Positions 14,619 through 23,867 of a stretch of 28,543 nt of DNA are shown here, piece by piece (the stretch's first letter is position 1; the number at the start of each line of letters is the position of its first letter). The stretch is from an uncultured Clostridia bacterium (GTDB lineage: Bacteria > Bacillota > Clostridia > TANB77 > CAG-465). The stretch is from positions 1 to 28,543 of the forward strand of contig CANRAK010000005.1 of the NCBI GenBank assembly GCA_947628575.1, given 5' to 3'. A program made the position numbers and the translations under genes. The notes below the pieces were generated by a model. The model did not search any database. It worked only from the letters and a program-made list of their open reading frames with translations, and was not told the DNA's origin.

Positions 14619-14676
14619 ATGTGAAGTACAAGTATTCTACAAAAATTGTAGAAAAATTTGTTTAAAGGGGGATATT

Positions 14677-15111
14677 ATGAATTTTATAACATATAAAAAT
14701 TTAATAGATAAATATAATAGAAATATAGATAGTGCAATACAAGATGAAATTAGACCTTGTTGCTATAAAAATAAAATTACATATTTACAGTATCAAATAC
14801 TAGCTGTACTTTTTGACGATGGAGCTTTAAGTATAGGGGATTTAAGTGAAAAAATGAGTATGGATACAGGTAATATGTCAGCTCAATGTAAAAGACTTGA
14901 GAAAAAAGGATATACACTAAGACTTAGAAAGAAGTTTGATGAACGTGTTGTAGATGTTTCATTAACAAGACAAGGTAGACTTGTAATTACAGAAATGAAC
15001 GATATGCTAAATAAAAAGTATAAAAGCAAATGGAATAAACTATCACAAGAAAAGAAAGATAAAATGATAGAAGCTTATGAAATAATGCAAGAGTTATTTA
15101 TTAAAAAATAA
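14677..15111 (+). CDS. MarR-family transcriptional regulator
   Basis: The 144-residue protein has the MarR winged-helix layout: LQYQILAVLFDDGALSIGDLSEKMSMDTGNMS as the first helices and recognition region, QCKRLEKKGYTLRLRKKFDERVVDVSLTRQGRLVI as recognition helix and wing (DER near residue 88 is typical), and a C-terminal helix for dimerisation. ATG 14677 follows AAAGGGGGA (14665-14672). The short inverted repeat in its leader (14635-14653) is a natural candidate for self-repression. The next gene begins 9 bases after its stop with no terminator, so the membrane-anchored protein at 15121 is probably in the same operon and may be what it controls. The ligand cannot be deduced. Confidence 0.88.
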   Translation: MNFITYKNLIDKYNRNIDSAIQDEIRPCCYKNKITYLQYQILAVLFDDGALSIGDLSEKMSMDTGNMSAQCKRLEKKGYTLRLRKKFDERVVDVSLTRQGRLVITEMNDMLNKKYKSKWNKLSQEKKDKMIEAYEIMQELFIKK

Positions 15112-15120
15112 GGTGATTTT

Positions 15121-15633
15121 ATGAAAAGAAAAGTATTTGTTATTATTTTTGTAATTTTAATTATCGCTGTTGCAGTATTTTTAACTAGTCATGATATTTT
15201 ATCTAGTGAAAAAGAGGAACTGTACTATACTAAAATTTATGATTATGTAGCTAATATGGAGAGTAATAACAAAAATTTGAATAATTATAAAACATTTATA
15301 AGTTGTAAAAAATATGGAAGTAAAATTAAAGATGATATAACGTATGTATACTGCTGGATACAAGTTGAGAATTTCTTTGTAAATGATAGTGGACTGGTTG
15401 AAACTGATAGCGGTTCGTCTATTCCGTATAGATTTACTTTTAAAAATGACGAAATAGTAAAGTATGAAATACCAGGAGATGGCTCAGAATATAGTAAGTC
15501 TATAAGAGAGCTATTTCCACTACTTGTAAGAAGCAGATTTAGTAAAGTATATGATGATGGAAAATTAAAGGAAGATATATTAACTCAAGTCGAGGAGTAT
15601 TATAACATACAAAGAAGTGAAATATACTACTAA
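15121..15633 (+). CDS. Small protein with N-terminal membrane anchor, unrecognised family
   Basis: The 170-residue protein opens with a basic MKRK and a hydrophobic helix at about residues 5-22. There is no lipobox cysteine, so it is likely anchored rather than released. The remaining ~145 residues are external, with two cysteines near residues 62 and 78, a beta-type SSIPYRFTFKNDEIVKYEIPGDGSEYSKSI segment, and a helical end. ATG 15121 is served by AAGGTGA overlapping the marR stop codon, which points to coupling. No clear terminator follows before the typA promoter at 15649. I do not recognise the domain; the marR pairing suggests an envelope or stress-related accessory role, but that is inference only. 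Confidence 0.75.
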   Translation: MKRKVFVIIFVILIIAVAVFLTSHDILSSEKEELYYTKIYDYVANMESNNKNLNNYKTFISCKKYGSKIKDDITYVYCWIQVENFFVNDSGLVETDSGSSIPYRFTFKNDEIVKYEIPGDGSEYSKSIRELFPLLVRSRFSKVYDDGKLKEDILTQVEEYYNIQRSEIYY

Positions 15634-15648
15634 TATATGATATAAAAG

Positions 15649-15677
15649 TTGACTTTTGTCGTATTATATTATATAAT
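15649..15677 (+). promoter_or_regulatory. Consensus promoter for typA
   Basis: TTGACT (15649-15654), exactly 17 bases, TATAAT (15672-15677). It lies only 16 bases after the preceding stop. Confidence 0.85.
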
Positions 15678-15683
15678 ATTTAA

Positions 15684-15760
15684 GACTAATTTTAGTTCGC
15701 GTACAAATAACCTAGAAGAATATTTTAGGTTATTTTCAAGTTTACAAAAGAAAGAAGGAT
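15684..15760 (+). promoter_or_regulatory. typA 5' leader with stem-loop
   Basis: About 80 bases of untranslated leader include a perfect 10-bp stem, AAATAACCTA (15705-15714) with TAGGTTATTT (15726-15735), around an 11-base loop, with an unusually GC-rich TTCGCGTAC just before it. It is U-rich at its end but lacks a long T-run. It may stabilise or regulate the mRNA. Confidence 0.4.
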
Positions 15761-15764
15761 AAAT

Positions 15765-17576
15765 ATGAAAAATTTAAGAAATGTTGCTATTATTGCGCAC
15801 GTTGACCACGGTAAAACAACATTAGTTGATGCATTATTAAGACAAAGTGGTACATTTAGACAAAATGAGCAAGTAGCAGAAAGAGTAATGGATTCAAATG
15901 ATTTAGAAAAAGAAAGAGGTATAACTATTCTTTCTAAAAATACAGCTATTCATTACAATGGTATTAAAATAAATATAGTAGATACACCAGGACATGCAGA
16001 CTTTGGTGGAGAAGTAGAACGTGTTTTAAAAATGGTTGACGGTGTAATATTACTTGTAGATGCTTTTGATGGTCCAATGCCTCAAACTAGATTTGTTCTT
16101 TCAAAAGCTTTAGCATTAAATCTAGTACCTATAGTTGTAATAAATAAAATAGACAGACCAGGAGCAAGACCTGTAGAAGTAGAAGATGAGATACTAGAGT
16201 TATTTATGGATTTAAATGCTTCAGATGAGCAATTAGATTTTAAAGTAGTTTATGCATCTGGTAAAAATGGATTTGCTAAATTATCTTTAGATGATGAAAA
16301 TGTAGATATGAAACCATTATTTGATACAATTATAGATACTGTACCAGAACCAAAAGGTTCAGACGAAGAACCATTACAACTTCTTGTAAGTAACATAGAT
16401 TTTGATGAGTATACAGGAAGAGTTGGTATTGGAAGAATTGAAAGAGGTACAATACACAATGGTGAAACTGTTGCTATGTGCAAAAAAGACGGTAGTATAC
16501 AAAATATAAAAATAGGTAAATTATATACTTATGATGGATTAAATAGAGTAGAAACAGAAAAGGCAACTTGTGGAGATATAATTGCAGTTACAGGTCTTAC
16601 AGGAATTGAAATTGGTGAAACAATAGCAGATGTAGATAATCCTGAAAAAATAGACTTTGTAGATATAGATGAACCTACTGTATCTATGACATTTAGTGTA
16701 AATAATGGACCTTTTGCAGGAAAAGAAGGAAAGTTTGTTACATCTAGACATTTAAGAGAAAGATTATATAAAGAACTAGAAAAGAATGTTTCTTTAAGAG
16801 TAGAAGATACAGAGCAATCTGATAGCTTTAAAGTATCAGGTAGAGGTGAACTTCATCTTTCAATATTAATAGAAAATATGAGAAGAGAAGGATTTGAACT
16901 TCTTGTATCAAGACCAACAGTTATTATGAAAGAAATTAATGGCGTTAAATGTGAGCCTATGGAAAATCTAACTATAGATGTTCCAGAAGAATATGTTGGT
17001 GCAGTAATGGAGAAAATTGGTCTTAGAAAAGGTGAAATGACTAATATGTCAGCTTCTCATTCACAAGCTGGATATTCAAGACTTGAATTTAAAATACCAG
17101 CACGTGGATTAATAGGGTATAGAGGAGAATTCATGACTGATACAAAAGGTAATGGTATAATGAACCATACTTTCTGTGGCTATGAACCATATAAAGGAGA
17201 TATGACAACTCGTCAAAGAGGTGCAGTAATTGCATTTGAACAAGGTAAAGCAACTGGATATGGATTATTCCAAGCACAAGAAAGATCAACTTTATTTATA
17301 ACACCAGGTACAGCTGTATATGTTGGTATGATAGTTGGTGAAAACTCAAGAAGTGAAGATTTGACTATAAATGTATGTAAAGAAAAACACTTAACTAATA
17401 CAAGAGCATCTGGTAGTGATGAAGCTTTAAAACTAGTTCCAGCAAAAGTAATGTCACTTGAACAATCAATTGAGTTTATTGGAGATGATGAACTAGTAGA
17501 AATCACACCTGAAAATATAAGAATTAGAAAGAAGATATTAGACCCAACACAAAGATTTAGACAACAAGGAAAATAA
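15765..17576 (+). CDS. typA: Translational GTPase TypA/BipA
   Basis: This ribosome-associated EF-G-like GTPase is involved in 50S assembly and growth under stress or cold. The 603-residue length is typical. G1 is AHVDHGKTT (near residues 10-18), the switch 1 region has ERGITI, G3 is DTPGHADFGGE, G4 is NKIDRPGA, and G5 lies in VVYASGKNG. A beta-barrel domain II, the EF-G-like domains and the TypA-specific C-terminal domain follow, including ARGLIGYRGEF and the conserved NTRASGSDEALKL near the end. An AAGAAGGAT ribosome site precedes ATG 15765. It is transcribed alone from a consensus promoter through a structured leader and ends at the terminator at 17582. Confidence 0.97.
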   Translation: MKNLRNVAIIAHVDHGKTTLVDALLRQSGTFRQNEQVAERVMDSNDLEKERGITILSKNTAIHYNGIKINIVDTPGHADFGGEVERVLKMVDGVILLVDAFDGPMPQTRFVLSKALALNLVPIVVINKIDRPGARPVEVEDEILELFMDLNASDEQLDFKVVYASGKNGFAKLSLDDENVDMKPLFDTIIDTVPEPKGSDEEPLQLLVSNIDFDEYTGRVGIGRIERGTIHNGETVAMCKKDGSIQNIKIGKLYTYDGLNRVETEKATCGDIIAVTGLTGIEIGETIADVDNPEKIDFVDIDEPTVSMTFSVNNGPFAGKEGKFVTSRHLRERLYKELEKNVSLRVEDTEQSDSFKVSGRGELHLSILIENMRREGFELLVSRPTVIMKEINGVKCEPMENLTIDVPEEYVGAVMEKIGLRKGEMTNMSASHSQAGYSRLEFKIPARGLIGYRGEFMTDTKGNGIMNHTFCGYEPYKGDMTTRQRGAVIAFEQGKATGYGLFQAQERSTLFITPGTAVYVGMIVGENSRSEDLTINVCKEKHLTNTRASGSDEALKLVPAKVMSLEQSIEFIGDDELVEITPENIRIRKKILDPTQRFRQQGK

Positions 17577-17581
17577 AATAT

Positions 17582-17612
17582 ATAAAGCAGACATAAAAGT
17601 CTGCTTTATTTT
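17582..17612 (+). terminator. typA terminator
   Basis: 11-bp perfect stem 17582-17592 with 17599-17609 (core GCAGAC/GTCTGC), 6-base loop, then TTT. Confidence 0.88.
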
Positions 17613-17629
17613 AAAATGAGGTGGTAAAA

Positions 17630-18118
17630 ATGTATACAAGAAATGATATAGAATTATTACTTAAAGAAAATAATATAGAATATAAACTAGTAGAGCATGA
17701 AGCCGTTTTTACAATGCAGGATATAGAAAATATTAATCTAGGAGAAAATGGTGTAGAGGTAAAAAATCTTTTCTTAAGAGATGATAAAGGTGTAAATCAT
17801 TATTTAATTGTTGCAAAAGAAGATACAAAAATAGATATGAAAGAACTAAAAGATATAATTCATTCTACAAGACTTTCTTTTGCATCAGAAGAGAGACTAT
17901 TAAAATATTTAGGAGTTACAAAAGGTTGTGTATCTCCATTTGGAATTCTAAATGATAGTAATATGGATGTAAAAGTGTTTATAGATAGTAAACTAAAAGA
18001 TGAAAAGATTATAGGTGTACATCCTAATGAAAATACGTCTACTATTTTTCTTGCTACAAAAGATTTAGAAAAAATAATTAAAAATCACGGAAATTCTTTA
18101 GAATACATAAATATTTAA
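17630..18118 (+). CDS. YbaK/EbsC-type aminoacyl-tRNA deacylase (ProX/PrdX-like)
   Basis: The 162-residue single-domain protein matches the prolyl-tRNA-synthetase-associated (YbaK) fold. Visible features are LLKENNIEYKLVEHEAVFTMQDI at the N-terminus, VKNLFLRDDKGVNHYLIVAKEDTKIDMKEL with the lysine-containing strand, and LLKYLGVTKGCVSPFGILND, the family's G-x-V-S-P-F-G loop. Members free-standing from ProRS hydrolyse mischarged tRNAs such as Ala-tRNA-Pro, so a proofreading role is likely. ATG 17630 follows GAGGTGG (17618-17624); GTG 17621 lies inside that ribosome site. No separate promoter is visible after the typA terminator, so it may depend on read-through. A terminator at 18134 follows. Confidence 0.85.
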   Translation: MYTRNDIELLLKENNIEYKLVEHEAVFTMQDIENINLGENGVEVKNLFLRDDKGVNHYLIVAKEDTKIDMKELKDIIHSTRLSFASEERLLKYLGVTKGCVSPFGILNDSNMDVKVFIDSKLKDEKIIGVHPNENTSTIFLATKDLEKIIKNHGNSLEYINI

Positions 18119-18133
18119 TATATAAATTATATA

Positions 18134-18166
18134 AAATGCATACACTATTAGTGTATGTATTTTTTT
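18134..18166 (+). terminator. Terminator after the deacylase gene
   Basis: CATACACT (18139-18146) pairs with AGTGTATG (18150-18157). The stem is extended through a G-T and several A-T pairs and followed by a seven-T run. Confidence 0.85.
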
Positions 18167-18198
18167 GTAGGAATATGGCATTTATTAGCAAAAATTTT

Positions 18199-18227
18199 GT
18201 TGCAAAACATAGGCATTTATTATATAA
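18199..18227 (+). promoter_or_regulatory. Promoter for the cyclic glucan synthase genes
   Basis: TTGCAA (18199-18204), exactly 17 bases, TATAAT (18222-18227). The -10 is perfect and the -35 matches four of six positions. Predicted transcription begins about 35 bases before ATG 18270. Confidence 0.7.
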
Positions 18228-18269
18228 TTATCTCAAAAGATAAAAATATATTTGAAAGGTTGGAATCGA

Positions 18270-21200
18270 ATGAAAGGAACACTTAAAGAATTATTTAAAG
18301 AGGCAAAAAGAGATTATAAAATTATATCCAAAACATACAAAATTTTAGTAAAAACTTATGACATGAAAATACAAATGCATTCTGCTGGTCAATGGATACT
18401 AGATAATATGTATATTATTGAAGAGCAGTATGGTGATATATTAGATAATAAAAGAGTATTACAAAATAAAAAATTACCAGCAATAAAAGCACAAGATAAA
18501 CAGAAACATATTGCTATTTTTTATTTAGCGTATGAATTAATAGAAAATAATACAGGATATATAGATAAAAATATTATATATAATTGTTTAAAAGAACATC
18601 AAAAACTAACATATTTAACATCTGAGGAACTAGATTTATTTGCATTAATGCTAAAAATAGCTTTAATTAAGTTTATAGCTAGAATTGCAATAAATATTAC
18701 AAACTCACAGATGAAAAAGATGGAAGTTGAAAGTATTTTAGGAAATACTAATCCTATTGCGCTTGAAAAGGAATTTAATTTCTTTAAAGGTGTAAGTAAA
18801 TCTGGAAAATTAACAGATTTATCTAAAATAAAGACTACTAATACTGCCTTTGTTGAATACTTATCTTTTAGACTAAAAGAGATGGGTACAGAAGGTGAAA
18901 AATATTATGATAAACTTCAAGAAGAAGTTTCTAAACTTGGTTTTTCAGTAGAAGAGGCTATAGTAAAAGAGCATTTAGAAATAGCTAAGACAACTGAGTA
19001 TATCGGTAGAGCAATTTCTTCATTTAAAATATTACAAGCTATTAATTTTAGAGAAATATTTGAGGCTGTAAATAAAATAGATGAAACACTATTAAACGAT
19101 TATACAGATGAGTTTAAAAAGTGTGATTATAAGACAAAAGCAAGATATAGAGCTTATATAATTAAACTTGCTAAAAGATATGATTTATCTGAAGTATATG
19201 TTGCTAAAAAAGCTGTTGCATGCTCTAAAAAGTATAAAAAACATGTTGGATTTTTCCTTATTGGAAATCAAAAGTACTTATTAAAAGAGGAATTAGGAAA
19301 ATCTAGTGTTTCTCAAAAAATTCTATATAAATTTTTTGTTCCTATTAGGTCTACATTATATATATTATCACTATTAATAATTGCTATTTTAGGCACAGTT
19401 TTAGCATTTAATATTATTAATGTAGAAAATACTTTCTTTAAAATAGCACTAGCAATAGTTTCATTTGCATTCTCTTTAGAAGTAGCAGATAAAGTAGTAA
19501 ACTATTTTATTAGAAAATTAGTAAAGCCAGATATTTTACCAAGATTTAATTTTTCAAAGACTGTAGATGAAGAAAATAAAACATACGTTGTTATGCCAAC
19601 CATTATCTCATCACTAGATAAATTAGACAAAATGATAGAGAAAATGGAGATTACATATCTTTCAAATATGTCTAAAAATATATATTATATGTTGCTTGGT
19701 GACTGTGTTGCATCAGATGTACCTGTAATAAAGATGGATAATGATATAGTTGAATATGCTAAAAAACGTTTAGATAAATTAAATGAAAAATATTCAGATG
19801 ATGAGCATGTAATATTTAATTTTATGTATAGAAAACGTGTATATTCAAAAGGTGAAGGCGCATACATGGGTTGGGAAAGAAAAAGAGGTGGACTAGAGCA
19901 ATTTAATAAGCTTGTTCTAGGAAAACTATCTCAAAAAGAAATTAGTAAAGCTATGTATCTAACATATAATGATATTGTAAGATGTAAATATGCTATTACA
20001 ATTGATGAAGATACATCTTTATCACTTAATAGTGCAAAAGAGCTTATATCTATTATGGCACATCCTTTAAATAAGCCAATATTAAATAAAAAAGGTAATA
20101 GAGTAGTAGAGGGATTTGGACTTATACAGCCTAGTGTAAGTTTGGATATAGAAGCTGCTAATAGAAGTTTATTTTCTAAATTATTTGGTGGATTTGGCGG
20201 AATTGATGTGTATACAAATGCTGTATCTAATACATATCAAGATGCATTTAAAGAAGCAATCTTTTGTGGTAAAGGAATATATAACATAGACTTGTTTGAT
20301 AAACTAGTTGCACCACAGATACCTGAAAATTTAGTTTTAAGTCATGATTTATTAGAAGGCTCTATTATAAAAGCAGGTCTTGCATCAGATGTAGATGTAC
20401 AAGATGGATTTCCTAATAATTATATTGCATACATGAAAAGAAACCATAGATGGTATAGAGGAGATATGCAGATAATTAGATGGCTTATTAGCCCAAAATC
20501 TAAATTATCTATACTATCTAAATGGAAGATTTTAGATAATATTAGAAGACCACTTCTTGATGTTGTAGCGTTATTTGCAATGCTTGTATCATTGTTTATA
20601 TCATCAAGAGCATTTATTTATACAGTTTTTGCAAGCTTTATTACTGTAAATATAGGATATTTCCTATCATTTATAGATATTCTAATATATGGTAGAAGAA
20701 GACATAAAAAAGAATTACAGTATATACCACTTATTCATGGAATAAGTGCAGACTTACTAACTATGTGTTATAACTTTGTAACAATACCATATAAGTCATA
20801 CATGTGTTTAAGTGCTTTTAGTTTATCTATATATAGAATGCTTATATCACATAAAAAATTACTTGAATGGACAACAGGAGAAATGCTTGAAAAGCAAGCA
20901 AAAGGCAAGCTTTCATATTATTATAGAAATATGAGTATTAATGTTATAACTGCACTAGTTATTATATTATTACCACTTGCTATTAATACAAGTAATATAG
21001 TATTAGTAGACTTTAAGTTATTTGTTGCACTATCATTTGCACTTGCACCATTTCTTTCATACTTATTAGGTAAAGACCATTTATTTGGAAGAATTAAAAG
21101 ACTAGATAAGCAAGAAGAAAAAGAAGTGCTTGAAGTTGCTAAACGTACTTGGAACTTTTTTGATAGTATGATGAATGATACAAATAATTATCTACCAACA

Positions 21201-23846
21201 GATAATTTCCAAGAAAATAGAAGATATAAGATAGCAAATAGAACATCTTCAACTAATATAGGATTTGGACTTCTTGCTATAATAAATGCATACGATTTAG
21301 GATTTATTACAAAAGAAACAGCTATTGAAAAACTAGTAAGAGTATATAAGACAATACTTAAACTAGAAAGATGGCATGGTCATTTATACAATTGGTACAA
21401 TATTAAGACATTAGAACCTTTAAGACCAAGATTTGTATCTACAGTAGATAGTGGTAACTTTATTGCTATATTATATATAGTAAAAGATTTCTTAGCAGAT
21501 GAAAAAAATAAGTTATATAACTATATGCCTGGAACTAATGTAGATAAGTTTACAGAGGCTATAGGAGAATTATTACAATATACTGATAGCTTAATTAATG
21601 AGGCAGATTTTAAAGTATTATATTCTGGATATAGAAATCTATTTTCTATAGGATTTGATGTAGAGCAAGGAAGACTTGTAGATAGCTATTATGATATGCT
21701 TATGTCAGAAAATAGAATAACAAGTATGGTAGCTATTGCTAAAAAAGATGTTTCTTCTAAGCATTGGTTCTCACTTGCACGTAATATGATTGATGTTGAT
21801 GGATATAAAGGACTAATGTCATGGGCTGGTACAGTATTTGAATATTTTATGCCATATCTATTTATGAAATCATATGAATATACATTAATTGACCAATCTA
21901 TGTTCTTCTGCGCATATTCACAGATTAAGTATGCAAAGAAAAATAAAGTACCTTTTGGAATTTCTGAATCAGCATACGCAAAAAGAGATACAGACCTTAA
22001 TTATCAATATAAATCATTTGGTGTACCATGGCTAGGTCTAAAACGTGGTCTTAATGATGCACTTGTAGTTGCACCTTATGCCTCTTTATTAATGATAGAT
22101 TTAGCACCAAAGAAAGTATATGAAAATATAAAAAATCTAAAGAAATTAGGATTATATTCATCTTTTGGTTTTTATGAATCTATAGATTACACAAAAGAGA
22201 ACCTTCATGATAATGTAGATAGCGAAGTTATACGTACATATATGGCACATCATCAAGGTATGATATTAACCGCTATAAATAACTATATGAATAAAGGAAT
22301 TATACGTAATAGATTTCATAATAATGAAAGAATAAAATCTGCTGAAATACTACTAAAAGAAAGAGAAAGAGTTAACGTTAAAATACAGAAAAAAGCAAAA
22401 GATAAAGAGCATCAATTTAAGCAAAAAGATGTACAAAAGTATACTACACATGTAAGCTATACTTATGCTCAAAAGAAATATGCTACATTAAATGATGCAA
22501 GTACAAAAATGAACATTGCATTTTTAAGAGGTTCAAGGCTATCTTCAATTATAACTAATACAGGAGCAACTTATTTAAGGTATAAAGACAAGATAATTAA
22601 CAGACAAAGCTATAGTGATGTAGAAGATACAGGAAATTACATTTACTTAACAGATTTAACATCATCTAAGATGATATCTACATCTAACTGTAATATACAC
22701 AGTAGTTATAATAAAGATACAGAAGAATGCAAATGGGTAAGTGCATTAAATAAAGTAGAATGTAATATATCTACATCTGAGATAGAAGCTACTACAGATA
22801 TATGTATATCACAAGAGTATAATGTTGAGCTTAGAAAAGTAAGTGTATACAACACAACAAATGAAAGACGTGAAATATTAATAAATACATATATGGAACC
22901 AGCTATGACAGATTACATGACTAATTTAGTTCATCCATCATTTAGTAATCTTCAAATTGAGACGTATTATGATAAAGAATTAGATACATTAGTAGCTAGT
23001 AAAAGAAAAAGAAGTGATAACGACACAGACTTATATGTATTTGCAAAGCTTATTGGTGTAAGTTTAGATGTAGATTTTGAAACAGAGAAGAAGAAGTTAT
23101 ATGATAATGCAGAGGATGCATATAATGGTGAGTTAACAAGATATCCTTTATGGCCTGTACTTTCATTTAGAGGAAAAATAATACTTGACCCTTATGAAAG
23201 ACAAGAGTTTTATTACTTTGTTGGTGCATCTGATACAAAATATAAGATATCTAATGCTGTAGTAAGTTTAGATAAAAAGGGAATAGAGAGTCAATTTAAA
23301 CTAACATCAGAACTTAACTCTGTTATTGCAAGATATTTAAACTTAGAGCCAACAAAAGCTGAAATATACAACAATATATTACAAGATGTATTATTTAATA
23401 AAAAAGAGCAAAATGAAAATGATGCTTTCTGGAGCGAGTCATTAAATCAATCTTTATTGTGGAAATACTCAATATCTGGAGATTTACCAATAATATTAGT
23501 ATTTATAGATAATATAAAGGATGCAGTGATTATATCTGAGATTATTAAATTTATGGACTATGTAAAAAATAGAAAAGTAGATTTAGATATAGTTGTAATA
23601 ATAGATGAAAAAATAAAAGAAAACGGACCTATATATACATACGTAAGACAAAGACTAGATAGAGCTGTATATATGGACTATACAAAAGGAAATATATATA
23701 TATTAAATCTTAATAGCTTAACAAAGCAAGAAGTTACATTATTATCTTTCTTAGCAAGAAGATATATAAGAGATATTAGTGATTTTCTATATGTAAATAA
23801 TAATGAAGAAAAAAATACAAATATACTTGATAGCTCAAAGGAATAA
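18270..23846 (+). CDS. Cyclic beta-1,2-glucan synthase, N-terminal part (GT84, glycoamylase-like and GH94 N-terminal domains)
   Basis: This is an NdvB/ChvB-type protein of 1858 residues. After a helical cytoplasmic region come membrane segments at about residues 350-405. The GT84 glucosyltransferase core follows, with TIDEDT (Asp579, Asp581), SHDLLEG (His692, Asp693) and QIIRW (734-738). More membrane segments lie at about 757-805 and 887-935. A glycoamylase-like domain (about 950-1370; SSTNIGFGLLAIINAYDLGF, SWAGTVFEYFMP, TYMAHHQGM) is thought to perform cyclisation. Residues about 1390-1690 form the GH94 beta-supersandwich and the rest a helical end. ATG 18270 has AAAGG (18255-18259) upstream. 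Homologs are normally one protein of about 2,500-2,900 residues; here the GH94 catalytic part is the next gene, in the same frame after one TAA. Product: UDP-glucose-derived beta-1,2-glucan at the membrane. Confidence 0.88.
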   Translation: MKGTLKELFKEAKRDYKIISKTYKILVKTYDMKIQMHSAGQWILDNMYIIEEQYGDILDNKRVLQNKKLPAIKAQDKQKHIAIFYLAYELIENNTGYIDKNIIYNCLKEHQKLTYLTSEELDLFALMLKIALIKFIARIAINITNSQMKKMEVESILGNTNPIALEKEFNFFKGVSKSGKLTDLSKIKTTNTAFVEYLSFRLKEMGTEGEKYYDKLQEEVSKLGFSVEEAIVKEHLEIAKTTEYIGRAISSFKILQAINFREIFEAVNKIDETLLNDYTDEFKKCDYKTKARYRAYIIKLAKRYDLSEVYVAKKAVACSKKYKKHVGFFLIGNQKYLLKEELGKSSVSQKILYKFFVPIRSTLYILSLLIIAILGTVLAFNIINVENTFFKIALAIVSFAFSLEVADKVVNYFIRKLVKPDILPRFNFSKTVDEENKTYVVMPTIISSLDKLDKMIEKMEITYLSNMSKNIYYMLLGDCVASDVPVIKMDNDIVEYAKKRLDKLNEKYSDDEHVIFNFMYRKRVYSKGEGAYMGWERKRGGLEQFNKLVLGKLSQKEISKAMYLTYNDIVRCKYAITIDEDTSLSLNSAKELISIMAHPLNKPILNKKGNRVVEGFGLIQPSVSLDIEAANRSLFSKLFGGFGGIDVYTNAVSNTYQDAFKEAIFCGKGIYNIDLFDKLVAPQIPENLVLSHDLLEGSIIKAGLASDVDVQDGFPNNYIAYMKRNHRWYRGDMQIIRWLISPKSKLSILSKWKILDNIRRPLLDVVALFAMLVSLFISSRAFIYTVFASFITVNIGYFLSFIDILIYGRRRHKKELQYIPLIHGISADLLTMCYNFVTIPYKSYMCLSAFSLSIYRMLISHKKLLEWTTGEMLEKQAKGKLSYYYRNMSINVITALVIILLPLAINTSNIVLVDFKLFVALSFALAPFLSYLLGKDHLFGRIKRLDKQEEKEVLEVAKRTWNFFDSMMNDTNNYLPTDNFQENRRYKIANRTSSTNIGFGLLAIINAYDLGFITKETAIEKLVRVYKTILKLERWHGHLYNWYNIKTLEPLRPRFVSTVDSGNFIAILYIVKDFLADEKNKLYNYMPGTNVDKFTEAIGELLQYTDSLINEADFKVLYSGYRNLFSIGFDVEQGRLVDSYYDMLMSENRITSMVAIAKKDVSSKHWFSLARNMIDVDGYKGLMSWAGTVFEYFMPYLFMKSYEYTLIDQSMFFCAYSQIKYAKKNKVPFGISESAYAKRDTDLNYQYKSFGVPWLGLKRGLNDALVVAPYASLLMIDLAPKKVYENIKNLKKLGLYSSFGFYESIDYTKENLHDNVDSEVIRTYMAHHQGMILTAINNYMNKGIIRNRFHNNERIKSAEILLKERERVNVKIQKKAKDKEHQFKQKDVQKYTTHVSYTYAQKKYATLNDASTKMNIAFLRGSRLSSIITNTGATYLRYKDKIINRQSYSDVEDTGNYIYLTDLTSSKMISTSNCNIHSSYNKDTEECKWVSALNKVECNISTSEIEATTDICISQEYNVELRKVSVYNTTNERREILINTYMEPAMTDYMTNLVHPSFSNLQIETYYDKELDTLVASKRKRSDNDTDLYVFAKLIGVSLDVDFETEKKKLYDNAEDAYNGELTRYPLWPVLSFRGKIILDPYERQEFYYFVGASDTKYKISNAVVSLDKKGIESQFKLTSELNSVIARYLNLEPTKAEIYNNILQDVLFNKKEQNENDAFWSESLNQSLLWKYSISGDLPIILVFIDNIKDAVIISEIIKFMDYVKNRKVDLDIVVIIDEKIKENGPIYTYVRQRLDRAVYMDYTKGNIYILNLNSLTKQEVTLLSFLARRYIRDISDFLYVNNNEEKNTNILDSSKE

Positions 23847-23867
23847 AATTTGGAGGTATATGAAAAC

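Noticed and set aside
14524..14676. N-terminal extension of the MarR protein
   Set aside because: It would run through the terminator and promoter region and the end of the previous gene; AAAGGGGGA supports ATG 14677.
23844..23867. Programmed read-through or recoding site joining the two glucan synthase genes
   Set aside because: The codon is TAA, the least leaky stop, and a ribosome site with ATG follows. Independent initiation is simpler, although read-through cannot be excluded.
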